From: Dugong dugon
Lineage: Eukaryota; Chordata; Mammalia; Sirenia; Dugongidae
Direction: 5' to 3'
DNA: 64,000 nucleotides
NCBI GenBank assembly: GCA_030035585.1
Contig: CM057460.1
Span: 133,718,714 to 133,782,713 of the forward strand
Part shown: piece after piece, positions 46,283 through 57,433 of the stretch
Position numbering within the stretch: position 1 is the stretch's first letter
Layout of the letters: every line of letters starts with the position of its first letter
Position numbers and translations under genes: made by a program
Notes under the pieces: model-generated
What the model was told of the DNA's origin: nothing
Seen by the model: only the letters and a program-made list of their open reading frames with translations
Database searches by the model: none

Positions 46283-47972
46283 GAGTTCTGGCAAGATGGT
46301 GCTCTAGGCAGAAGCAGCACGCCGTCCCTCCACAGCAAAGATCCGAAAAACTAAGCCAAACAGAGAATGCAACAGTCCTGAAACCCCAGAACATCAAATG
46401 AAGAGATAAAGAAATCAGCCGAGCACCAAATGGAGTGAGAATACTGACAGAGAACGGAGAGTGAGGAGAGATTCATGCAGAGGTCCCCTACCAGCTAACG
46501 CAGTGCAGATCCACCATCTTGGACTCCTATGGGAGACCAACAAACGGGGGTACGAGAAAGCAGCCTCACGGAGCATCCAGTGGGAGACAAAACAGCTGGT
46601 AATTTGCAGTGTGCACTTTCCCACCCCCCACCCCTCTTCACCCCAGGTCGGCCTCCTCTGCTTCCCGTGGCCACAGTCTCTTGACTGGGAAGCGCCGGCT
46701 GCTTGGATTCCACACACCCAAGCGGGCGGCTCTCTGGGTGCCATTTGTTGACTGCTAGTGTTGCTTTTTTTTTCTGCTTCTTTTGATTTCTCACTTGCCT
46801 CTCACCGCCTCCCCTTCCTTTTTCTCGAGTGCCTGGCTCTAAGCGCCATATTTGCTTCTTCCTGAGGGGCTGCGGGGCTCCATTCGAGTGTGCAGCTGCT
46901 TCCCGGTCTGGGCTGCCGTGCTGGTGGGATCCCGGGGCTTTTGTTCATTTGTTTGTTTTGAACTGTCTGTTTGTTCTCTTTTCCTTTTCTTGAGTTGGGA
47001 GCCCTTTCTGGCCAGGCGGAGCCGCATGGCAAGGAGACTGCCCTTCCGCTCCACAGACGTGCGGAGGGATCCCTGAGGGCATTTCTTTTCTCGTTGGTTT
47101 TTTTTTTTTCCCTGCTTTTTGGGGGGCCTTTCTTGTTCTTTTTTTTTTATTTATTTGTTTTGTTTTCTTTTCCCTCTTTTTCCCTTTTGTCTTTCTTCAT
47201 TGCTCAGTTTCTCGTCTCTCTATATCTTCCTTCTCTTTCTGATCCCTTGAATACCAGGCGTTGTATGCCTCTGCTCCTTCTGGTCAGGCTGTGCTGCGAC
47301 ACCTGAGACCGACTTCCCCAGACCTCATAGCTGCATCGGTGGGATCCCTGGGAACTTTGCAGTTCTTTAACCTTTCTGATTTTTATTTGTTCATTCTTTT
47401 CTTTTCTTCCTCTTCCCCTTTCTGTTTTTCTCCATTTCATAGTCTCTCATCTCTCCATTCCAATGGCAAGCTCCCCTAGCATTCTTTTCTGTTTGTTTGT
47501 ATGTTTTTTGGCTCCTTTTCTTCTCTCTTCTCTCCCATGTCCAGCTTAGCTCCACACATAACAATCTCCCCGCTGCATCCTGCCTACCTGCACCGTGCGC
47601 TTGACATCACACGACCAAGCAGTGCAGGCACGGCCTACTGGAACCTGCACAGCACTGATTACTGACCCGCCCTGGTGGCTGTACTGAGTGCCACAAACAA
47701 CCTGTCCCAGTGCCTCCTCTTCAGCTAGACCTGCCCTGCTGTACCATATCTGAGTGACTGAACCTGCCAGTTGGAGAAAGAGGTAAAAAGTAATGAGCGC
47801 ACAGACGAGCAAACAACAAAGAGCACGCAGTCCGCCTGCTCAGACATACTCAAATTTTTTTCCTTTTAAAAAGACGAAACAAACAAATCTACAATCAGTA
47901 AACGAGAAAAATAATTACTGAATGCCCCGAAAACAGCAAACAATATCAAAACATTTACAATAACAGGACAGG
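46283..47972 (+). promoter_or_regulatory. L1-3 5' UTR with repeat-like units
   Basis: This region is the presumed internal RNA polymerase II promoter of the L1, by analogy with other L1s. It is GC-rich at its start and then alternates GC-rich and T-rich blocks. The motif GGGATCCC or GGGATCCCTG recurs at about 46927, 47068 and 47341, each time followed by a T-rich run, suggesting two or three degenerate units of about 220-250 bp. Open frames on either strand here (such as 46415-46744 minus and 46971-47306 plus) look like chance frames in a GC-rich leader. Confidence 0.7.
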
Positions 47973-48963
47973 ATGGTTCCAGTAGGCGTCCAAATTAAAA
48001 CACCAGATGACTCTCCTGTGGAGGAAAATGCACTAGAAGTATCTGATAAGGAATTCAAATCTCTAATACTTGGAATTTTCCAAGAACTGAGGCAAAAAGC
48101 TGACAAACATGAGAAAAAAATAGACAAATTCATGGAAAATACAAACAAAAAATTGGAAGAATTCAAGAAGATGATGCAGGAAGAAAATGCCAAATTAAAT
48201 TCACAAATAGAAATTATACAAAAACAACATTAGAAATCCAAAAGATAAACAACCAGATTTCAGAAATGGATGATGTCACAGAAGGGCTGAGAAGCAGATT
48301 TGAAACGGTGGAAGACAGGATCAGTGGAACTGAGGACAAACACTTGGATACAACTCTGTTTCAGGAAAACTCCGAAAAAAGAACAAAGAAAAATTAAGAG
48401 ACCCTGAGAGTTATGTGAGACACAATTAAGGGCAAAAATTTACAAGTGATTGGCATTCCAGAACAGGGGGAGAAAACTGAAAACACAGAGAGGATCATTG
48501 AAGAACTGCTGACAGAAAACTTCCCCAATATCATATAAGATGAAAAGCTGGCCATCCAAGAAGCTCAACAAACCCCATATAGAAGAGACCCCAAAAGAAA
48601 AACACCAAGGCATATCATATTCACAGTTGCCAAAACCAAAGACAAACAAAGAATCCTGAGAGCAGCTCGTGAAGAAGTCACATACAGAGGAGAAACAATA
48701 AGACTAAGCTCAGATTATTCGGCAGAAACCATGCAAGAAAGACAGCAATGGGATGACATATATAAAATCCTGAAAGAAAAAGACTGTCAGCCAAGAATAA
48801 TATATCCTGCAAAACTATCATTCAAATTTGATGGTGAAATTAGGACATTTCCAGATAAACAGAAACTAAGGGAATATGTAACAGTCAAACCAAACTTACA
48901 AGAATTAATAAAGGGAGTTCTTCCATCTGAGGACAAACAGCTTCAGCCCACAGGAGGAACCTA
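47973..48963 (+). pseudogene. L1-3 ORF1 (RNA-binding protein), broken
   Basis: ORF1 proteins form trimers that coat L1 RNA. The N-terminal piece (47973-48233) starts 'MVPVGVQIKTPDDSPVEE' and runs into a lysine/glutamate-rich coiled coil ('KKIDKFMENTNKKLEEFKKM') before a stop. The RRM-like region is visible in broken frame at about 48440-48540. The C-terminal domain (48731-48963) has 'QPRIIYPAKLSFKFDGEIRT' and 'FPDKQKLREYV', the classic ORF1 signature. The frame changes between the pieces and extra stops (for example near 48535) exclude function. Confidence 0.9.
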
Positions 48964-49384
48964 GGACACAGAATGGTATGAGCCAGGTACCAATCTAGGA
49001 AATGAACTCTCGAGGAGTATCCAAAACCAAAAGAAATACAACAGGGAATCAGAGCAGTCAATCGATGGATGACAATAACATCAAAACAATGAAAGAGGGA
49101 ATAAACAGCATAGGTACAGAACCTTCTAATGGAGAGGAAGGCAAGACGATACCAGGTAATGGTAGACTGCTTCAAACTTAGAAAGATAAGGGTAAAATTC
49201 ATGGTAACCGCAAAGAAAGTTAACAAACCAACTCATAAACATAAAGACGAAAAACAAAGTCTCAGCAAAAACTAAACCTACAAAAACAAAAGAAATAAAA
49301 AAAATCCACAAACAAAAGTAACTCAGCACAAGAGAGTAAGAAGAACAAAGAAAACTTCAGCACCACAAAAAAAAGCACTACAAA

Positions 49385-52300
49385 ATGACAGCAACAAACT
49401 CACATCTATCAATAATTACACTGAATGTAAATGGATTCAATGCACCCATAAAGAGACAGAGAGTCACAGAATGGATAAGAAAACAGGATCCATCAATATG
49501 CTGTCTACAAGAGACACACCTTAGAAACAAAGATGTGAATTTATTAAAAGTCAAAGGTTGGAAAAAAATATATCAAGCTAACAACTACCAAAAAAGAGCA
49601 GGAGTGGCAATTCTAATCTCAGATAAAATAGACTTTAAAACAAAATCCACCATAAAAGACAAAGAAGGACACTATATAATGATTAAGGGGACGATCCATC
49701 ATGAAGACATAACCATAATAAACATATACGCACCCAAAGACAGGGGTCCAAAATACATAAAACAAACTCTAAAAACACTGGAAAGAGAAATTTACAGTTC
49801 CAAAATAATAGTAGGAGACTTCAACACACCATTCTCAGTAAAGGACAGAACAACTAATAAGAAACTCAGCAAAGATACAGAAGACCTAAAGGGCACAATC
49901 AGCCAACTTGACCTCATAGACATATAGAGAACACTCCATTCAACTGCTGCAAAGTACACATTCTTTTCCAATGAACATGGAATGTTCTCCAGAATAGACC
50001 ACATCTTAGGCCACAGAGCAATCCTCAAAAAGATCCAAAATGTATACATAATTCAAAGTATCTTCTCTGACCACAATGCCATCAAGGTAGAAATTAACAC
50101 TAGAAAGAGCAAGGAAAAAAAATCAAATACATGGAAACTGAATAATACCCTGCTTACACATCACTGGGTAATAGAAGAAATCAGAGATGGAATCAAAAAA
50201 TTCCTAGATCACATGAGAATGAAAACACATCATACCAAAACCTTTGGGACACAGCAAAGGCAGTTCTAGGGACAATTTATAGCAATCAATGCACATATCA
50301 AAAAAGAAGAAAGGGACATATTCAAAACATTAACTAAAGAACTCAAACAAGTAGAAAGAGAACAGCAAAAAAAGCCCACAACCACAGGAAGAAAGGAAAT
50401 AGTAAAGATCAGAGCAGAAATAAATGAAATAGAGAACAGAAAAACAATAGAAAGAATCAACAAAACCAAAAGTTGGTTCTTTGAAACAATCAACAAAATC
50501 AACAAACCACTGGCCAGACTGACAAAAGAAAAACAGGAGAGGATGCAAATAACCCAAACAAGAAATGAAATGGGCAATGTTACAACAGACCCAACTGAAA
50601 TAAAAAGGATTATAACAGAATATTATGAAACAATATACTCCAACAAATTTGAAAACCTAGAGGAAATGGATAGATTTCTAGAAACACACAGCCTACCCAA
50701 ACTACAACAAAGTGATGTTGAAAATCTGAACAGACCCATAACAAGAGAAGAGATTGAAAAGGTAATAAAAAAAACTCCCAACCAAAAAAAGCCCTGGCCC
50801 AGATGGCGTCACTGGAGAATTCTACAAAACATTTACAGAAGAGCTTGTACCAGTTCTACTCAAACTATTTCAGAGCATAGAAGAGGAAGCAGCACTTAAA
50901 AATTCATTCTATGAAGCCAGCATAACACTGATACCAAAACCAGGCAAAGACGTCACAAAAAAAGAAAATTACAGACCAATATCTCTCATGAATATAGATG
51001 CAAAAATTTTCAACAAAATTCTAGCCAATAGAATTCAGCATCCTATCAAAAACATAATACACCACGACCAAGCAGGATTCAGACCAGGTATGCAAGGATG
51101 GTTCAACATTAGAAAATCAATCAACATAATCCTCCACATAAATAAAAGGAAAGAAAAGAATCACATGATTATCTCAATTGACGCAGAAAAGGCATTTGAC
51201 AAAGCCCAACACCCATTCCTGATAAAAACTCTCAATCAAATAGGTATAGAAGGGAAATTTCTCAACATAATAAAGGGCATCTATGCAAAACCAATGGCTA
51301 ACATCATTGTTAATGGAGAGAGGCTGAAAACATTCCCCCTGAAAACAGGAAGACGACAAGGATGCCCTTTATCACCACTCCTATTTAACATTGTGCTGGA
51401 AGTTCTAGCTAGAGCAATAAGGCAAGAAAAAGAAATAAAAGGCATCCAAATTGGTAATGAAGAAGTTAAACTGTCCCTGTTTTCAGATGATATGATACTA
51501 TACATACAAAACCCTAAAGACTCTACGAGAAATCTACTGGAACTAACAGAAAGATTCAGCAGAGTAGCAGGATAGAAGATAAACATTCAAAAATCAGTTG
51601 GATTCCTACACACCAGTAAGGAGAACGATGAAAAGGAAATCAGGAAATCAATACCATTTTCAATAGCCCCTAAAAAGATAAAATACTTAGGAATAAATCT
51701 GACCAGGGATGTAAAAGACCTATACAAAGAAAACTACACAACACTACTGCATGAAACCCAAAGGGATCTACATAAATGGAAAAACACACCATGCTCATGG
51801 ATAGGCAGACTCAACATTGTGAAAATGTCAATTCTACCCAAAGTAATTTACAAACACAACACAATCCCAATCTAAATACCAACAACATTCTTCAAAGAGA
51901 TGGAAAAACTAATCATTAACTTTATATGGAAAAGGGAAGAACCCCGAATAAGTAAAGCACTACTGAAGAAGAAGAATAAAGTTGGAGGACTCACACTACC
52001 TGACTTCAGAACCTACTATACAGCTACAGTAGTCAAAACAGCCTGGTACTGGTACAATGACAGATACATTGACCAATGGAACAGAATTGAGAACCCAGAT
52101 GTAAATCCATCCACCTACAGTCACCTGATCTTCGACAAGGGCCCAAAGTCCATCAAATGGGGAAAAGACTGTCTTTTTAACAAATGGTGCTGGCAAAACT
52201 GGGTATCCATCTGCAAAAAATTGAAACAGGACCCATACCTCATGCGGTATACAAAAACTACTTCACAATGGATCAAAGACCTGAATATAAAGCCTAAAAC

Positions 52301-53181
52301 TATAAAGTTCATAGAAGAAAAAATAGGACCAACACTTCAGGCCTTAATACATGGCATTAACAGGATACAAACCATAACCATCAACACACAAAACCCAGTA
52401 GATAAGCTAGATAACTGGGATCTTCTAAAAATCAAACACCTATGCTCTTCAAAAGACTTCACCAAAAGAGTAAAAAGAGAACCTAAAGACTGGGAAAAAT
52501 TTTTCGACAGTACAAGTCAGACAAAGGTCTAATCTCCATAATCTACAAGAAAATCCAACACCTCTACAACCAAATGACAAAGGAAATGAACAGACACTTC
52601 ACCAAAGAAGACATTCAAATGGCCAACAGACACATGCAGAAATGCTCGCGATCACTAGCCGTTAGAGAAATGCAAATTAAAACCACAATGAGATACCATC
52701 TCACCCTGGCATTACCGGCACGAATCAAAAACACTGGAAATAACAAATGTTGGAGGGGCTGCGGGGAAGTCGGAATTCTTATGCACTGCTGGTGGGAATG
52801 CAAAATGATACAACCATTTTGGAAAATGATATAGCGCTTCTGAGGAAGCTAGAAATAGACATACCATTCGATCCAGCAATCCCACTCCTAGGAATATATC
52901 CTAGAGAAATAAGAGTCATCACTCGAATAGACATATGCACACCTATGTTCATGGCAGCATTGTTCACAATAGCAAAAAGATGGAAACAACCTAGATGCCC
53001 ATCAACAGATGAATGGATAAACAAACTATGGTACATACAAACAACGGAGTACTATGCAACACAAAAGAACAACAATGAATCTGTGAACCATCTCATAACA
53101 CGAATGAAACTGGAGGACATTATGCTGAGTGAAATAAGTCAATCACAAAAGGACAAATATTATATGAGACCTCTATTGTAA
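49385..53181 (+). pseudogene. L1-3 ORF2 (endonuclease/reverse transcriptase), broken
   Basis: The ORF has the normal domain order. Endonuclease at 49385-50100: 'SIITLNVNGFNAPIKRQR', 'CCLQETHL', 'INIYAPKD', 'IVGDFNTPF', 'SDHNAI'. RT at about 50750-51575: '[17 protein letters not shown]', '[17 protein letters not shown]', '[19 protein letters not shown]' and FSDDM. The alanine of the usual FADD is serine, but both aspartates are kept. The C-terminal 'WYWYNDRY' (52048) and 'LLVGMQ' region follow, the latter frameshifted. Stops at 49925, 50267 and 51573 and frameshifts near 50790, 52530 and 52800 make it a pseudogene. A deletion near 52577 removes about 27 bp present in L1-1. Confidence 0.93.
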
Positions 53182-54349
53182 AAATCCTTGAAAAAGTTCA
53201 CACACAAAATGTAACAATCTTTGTTGGTTACCAGGGATGGGAGGGGTGGGGGGGAAATACTAAATAGGCAATAGATAAGTGGTATCTTGGGTGAAGGGTG
53301 AGACAGTACACAATACAGGGGAAACTAGCACAACCTGTACAAGGAAAGGTCATGGAAGCTCCATAAACACATCCAAACTCCCTGAGGGACTGAATTGCTG
53401 GGCAAAGGGCTCTGGGGACAATGGTCTCGGGGAACATCTGGCTCAATTGGCATGACACAGCTTATAAAGACAATGTTCGACATTCTACCTTGGTGAGTAG
53501 TGTCTGGGGTCTTAAAAGCCTGTGAGCAGCCATCTAAGATACTCCACTGGTCTCATCCCTTCAGGAGCAAGGGAGAATGAAGAGAACAGGATACAACGAA
53601 AAGATTAGTCCAAAGGACTAATTGTCCACAGCTACCAAGGCCTCCACCAGACTGAGTCCAGTACAGCTAGATGGTGCCTGGCTACCACCACTGACTGCTC
53701 TGACCAGGATCACAACAGAGGGTTCTGGACAGAGCTGGAGACGGATGTAGAGCATAATTCTAACTCACAAAAAAAAGACCAGATTTACCGGCCTAAAGGA
53801 GACTGGAGAAACCTCGAGAGTATGGCCCCCAGGCACCCTTTTAGCTCAGTGGTGAAGTTACCTCCGAGGTTCACTGTTCAGCCTGGGAGTGGACAGCCCC
53901 GTAAAACCAAATGAGACTAACGAGGTACAGGAGTCCAGTGACAAGGGCCAGAAGGCAGAAGGGGACAAGGAAGCTGGTGATAGAGAACCCAAGGTTGAGT
54001 AAGGATATTGTTGATGTGTTGTGAGATTGTTAACCATTGTCATAGGGCAACATTTGTAGTAACTGTTAAATGAGAAACTATTTTGTTCTGCAAGCCTTCA
54101 TCTTAAGTGAGAATAACAGCACAATCGGAAGAGGGTAGTCAATGTCACTGAACTGTGTGTGTAGAAATTTTTGAAACGGTGTATCTTTGGCTATGTGTAT
54201 TTTCACCAAAAAAAAAAAAAAAGGTTGAGAATTTAGAGGGTTAATATGTTGTGGGGTTGTTAACCAATGTCATAAAACAACATGTGTACTACTGTTTCAT
54301 GAGAAAGTATTTGTTCTGTAAGCATTCACCTTAAGTACAATAAAAAAAA
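53182..54349 (+). other. L1-3 3' UTR with a doubled end
   Basis: The UTR contains a G-rich run near 53236-53252 and, late on, two versions of the same terminal block. The first (about 53990-54115) has 'GATTGTTAACCATTGTCATA' and 'GCAAGCCTTCATCTTAAGTG', followed by an 85-bp unrelated block ending in an A run (54208-54221). The second (about 54222-54345) has 'GGTTGTTAACCAATGTCATA' and ends 'CACCTTAAGTACAATAAA'. L1-1 has only one such block. Confidence 0.8.
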
Positions 54350-54445
54350 AAAATCTTACCTATCCTTTTTAGTCCACTTACATTGCACCTTCTTAACAAA
54401 GTCTCCTCAAATTACTCTTCTTAAAGAGTTCTGGTTATTTAATAA

Positions 54446-54648
54446 GGCACTCTGGTGGTGCAGTGGTTAAATCACTCAGCTGCTAACTGTAAGGTTTGTG
54501 GTTTGAACCCACCAGCAGCTCCACAGAAGAAATATGTGGCGGTCTGCCTCCATAAAGATAACTGCCTTGGAAATTCTTTGGGGGCACTTCTACCCTGTTC
54601 TACAGGGTCACTATGTATCAGAATCATTTAAATGACAATGGGATTTTT
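54446..54648 (+). mobile_element. AfroSINE
   Basis: A head 'CTCTGGTGGTGCAGTGGTTA', box-B-like 'GTGGTTTGAACCCACCAGC', a middle 'GGTCTGCCTCCATAAAGATA', and the body 'CTACCCTGTTCTACAGGGTC' leading to a diverged tail. It combines the long middle segment with a 'CAATGGGATTTTT' tail. Confidence 0.85.
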
Positions 54649-54799
54649 AGTTCTTTAATAGTAGTGACAATATATTCTGATATTCTGTCAAAATTTCTAA
54701 GAGTGAGTGGCTTGAACACAGTGGAATCTTTTTTTTTTCTTTTTTTGGAATGAACAGTTAAAAACTGGAATGGTGGGGTTGGGCTGGGTATAAATCAAA

Positions 54800-55062
54800 T
54801 AGACTATAGAAACTGACAACTATGAAACATTGCTGAAAGAAATTAAAGAAGATCTAAATAAATGGAAAGTCATTTGGTGTTCATGGATTGGAAGACTTAA
54901 TGTTGTTAAGATGTCAATACTACACAAAGCAATCTATAGAATCAACGCAACCCCTATGGACATTTTAATAGCCTTCTTGCAGAAAGGGAAAAGTTAATCC
55001 TATAATTTATATGAAATTGCAAGCGGCCCCTAGTAGCCAAAGCAATCTTGAAAAGGATGGAC
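54800..55062 (+). mobile_element. Ancient L1 ORF2 fragment
   Basis: 'ATGAAACATTGCTGAAAGAA', 'AATAAATGGAAAGTCATTTG', 'TGTTCATGGATTGGAAGACT' and 'GTTAAGATGTCAATACTAC' match a conserved part of L1 ORF2 shared with L1-3 (about 51730-51900) at much lower identity. It is diverged, so it is an older L1 insertion. No open frame survives. Confidence 0.85.
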
Positions 55063-55318
55063 ACATTTTTTTCTTTCTTCAATCTTTTTCTGAGTGCTAT
55101 ATTGGAGGCACCTTCTACCAGCACCACTCACAATGATATTGTTGCTTCAAGAAAAGTATCGTTTTTCCGCCCAGTGTATACAAGAAACATGCTTTGTCCA
55201 AGTTTAATGGAATCATTTTCAGCATACTGCCTCACTTTGGCTCAGTTTTCATTGCATTTAGTTGATTTTCTTCATATGTTGAGATTCTGAGTTATAGAAG
55301 GTTGCCTATAAAGATTAA

Positions 55319-55376
55319 ACCAAACCAAAACCAAACCCATTGCCATTGAGTCAATTCCAACTCACAGCAACCATAC
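55319..55376 (-). mobile_element. AfroSINE 3' fragment
   Basis: 'AAACCAAACCCATTGCCATT' then 'CAATTCCAACTCACAGCAAC' is the antisense SINE tail, truncated after about 58 bp. The flanking 55063-55318 and 55377-55617 show nothing else that I can name. Confidence 0.82.
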
Positions 55377-55617
55377 AGCAGCAGCTAACAAGAAGAAGCT
55401 AGTTTCTTGAAAGATGTACTTTCCATTTCTGTTTATTCTTTCTCTTATTTTTCAGTTTGTTTCAGAGAGAAGGGAAAAATATATTTTAATGCAACTTAAA
55501 CCGGAAATTCTCAAAGTTTGACACTTCTTGATCAATAGCATTCATCCCTTACATTTTTTAGAATATACAGAATATACTGTGAGAAAAAAATTATTCTATT
55601 ATAGAAAAATAGATATA

Positions 55618-55756
55618 TTGTTGTTATTGTTGTGTGGTTTTGTGTCGATTCCAACTCATAGTGATCCTATATGACAGAAAAGAACTGATCCACAGGGTTT
55701 TCTAGGCTGTAATCTTCACAGGAGCAGATCGTCAGGAGATTAGATAGATAGATACA
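55618..55756 (-). mobile_element. AfroSINE of the 'AACAAC' tail class plus (TAGA)n
   Basis: A TTG-rich left edge and 'TGTCGATTCCAACTCATAGT' give the antisense tail. 'GGGTTTTCTAGGCTGTAATC' and 'GGAGCAGATCGTCAGG' give the middle segment seen in the copies at 20285 and 61545. The head is missing. A TAGA simple repeat follows at 55740-55756. Confidence 0.85.
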
Positions 55757-56499
55757 GATGATATACTTTTATTGCTTACACAGTTCTTTGGTTTATTTTT
55801 AAATTCCATTTTGACTTTTAAAAGCTAATTCCAATTGCATTTGCTCCAAATATTTCCTTAAAGAATTATAAAGTTCTCTTTTGAGTAGTTACAGATGTCA
55901 AGACTCCTGTCTTGGACAAGTGATAGTGGATTCAACTGGAACTTACTTAAAAATAAGAAGTATGTATACCACTTAAACCATGTCCTACTTTTTATTTTAA
56001 AGTTCATCAAGGTGTATTAGCTTTTTTAAAAAATCTAGATTCTGTAAGATAGTCTGTATTATCAACCAAATGGCATTTTTTTTTATATGACAAATTAATT
56101 CTACTGTTTCCACAGGGGGAAATTTTAGGACAAAGTAGGAAGGGGAAACAATCCTAAGAATGTAACTGAATTAACCATATTACAAAAATTACAAAAAATA
56201 GACCACTGAAACCATGTGCATTATTTTTTATAAGCAATAAAATATTGTGGATCCAAAATAAATTTTTAGAATGAATGTGCAATGGAAATCAGATTGACTA
56301 CAATAACTTTGAACAATAATTGTATTACTATATAGAATATTACATTGATATTGAAAGAATAACAGTTATGCTATAGGAAGGGTTGGATTTAAAAATGGCA
56401 AACACAAGTGTTAACAATTGTGGCATGAGTGGTAACAGAGATAAAGAAATTAAAATCACTCCAAATATCCATTGCAATCACTGAAATGATTCATTATCT
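55757..56499. other. Unique AT-rich non-genic DNA
   Basis: No gene or recognisable repeat. Confidence 0.5.
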
Positions 56500-56960
56500 T
56501 TATAATTTTTGTCAGCTTACAAGAGTAATACATGCTGATGGTAAAACATTTGCACTTAACAAAACTACATAACACTGAAAGATAAACTCTCCCATTATCC
56601 AAGCCCAAAGTAAGAAAACAGATCAGATTTTTAAAAGCACAAACACATCGATATTAACATTTGTGTTTACCTGTATTTTTAGTTTTTGGTTTTTTTGTGG
56701 GGAGGGGGCCTTTTTATTCATTTATAAGCACTTAATGGTTTTTGAATTGTTTTAGCAAAAGATGGGCTTGGATGGACCATATTTTATTTAATTTATCCTT
56801 TATTAGGCAGCAGTATTATTGTTTCCAATTTTTCACAATTTTAAAATAAGAATACAAAATGAACATGCTTGTGTATATATCTGTGCACACTTCAAAGTGT
56901 ACCTATAATTATGAAAATAAGATTGATGAATCAGAGTATAATCATACTACATTTTAACAC
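56500..56960 (-). mobile_element. Ancient L1 3' UTR fragment
   Basis: The plus strand shows the antisense pattern of an old L1 tail: 'AAGAGTAATACATGCTGATG', 'GGACCATATTTTATTTAATT', 'TATTGTTTCCAATTTTTCAC' and 'AAAATGAACATGCTTGTGTA'. RTE copy F inserted just to its right. Confidence 0.65.
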
Positions 56961-56996
56961 AAATCACTCAATATCTCTGATATTTATTAGATAATT

Positions 56997-57433
56997 TCTG
57001 AATTTTGTTGGATCACTCTTCTTTGGAATAGGCATAAATATGGATTTCTTTCAGTCCATTGGCCAGGTAGATGTCTTCCAAATTTCTTGGCATAGACAAG
57101 TGAGCACTTCCAGCACTGCATCTGTTCGTTGAAACATCTCAGCTGGTATTCCATCTATTTCTGGAGGCTTGTTTTTTGCCAATGTCTTCAGTGAAGCTTG
57201 AACTTCTTCCTTCAGTACCATTGATTTTTGATCATGTGCTACCTCCTGAAACAACTGAACCTCAATCAATTCTTTTTGGTACCATGACTCTGAATCCCTT
57301 CCATCTTCTTTTGATGCTTCCTGCATCATTCAGTATTTTGCCCACAGAATCCTACACTATTGCAACTCAAGGCTTGAATTTTTTCTGAGTGTGTTCTTCC
57401 TTTTTGGTTTTCTAACTCCAGGTCTTTGCACAT
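56997..57433 (-). mobile_element. RTE copy F, inverted 5' segment
   Basis: This minus-strand RTE piece covers the RT N-terminal region, with 'KNKPPEIDGIPAEMF' and 'LEVLTCLCQEIWKTSTW' in the minus frame at 57051-57329. Its downstream-most sequence (the 'GATCCAAC' region) is at the left edge, and the upstream end touches the plus-strand piece. In element coordinates it lies immediately upstream of the plus-strand segment, so it is the element's own 5' part turned around. Confidence 0.92.

Larger units (their letters stand above)
46283..54349 (+). mobile_element. L1-3, full-length L1
   Basis: This 8.07-kb element runs from 'GGCAAGATGGTGCTCTAGGC' at the 5' UTR start to an A tail after 'TTAAGTACAATAAA'. 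It is flanked by AAAATCTTACTTATCCT (46266-46282) and AAAATCTTACCTATCCT (54350-54366), a 17-bp target duplication with one mismatch. The order is 5' UTR (46283-47972), ORF1 (47973-48963), spacer, ORF2 (49385-53181) and 3' UTR (53182-54349). Both ORFs are damaged. Full-length L1s keep their own promoter and so mark relatively recent insertion, but the stops show it has decayed since. Confidence 0.96.

Noticed and set aside
46415-47479. Several overlapping frames of 70-111 codons
   Set aside because: All lie in the L1-3 5' UTR and reflect its composition.
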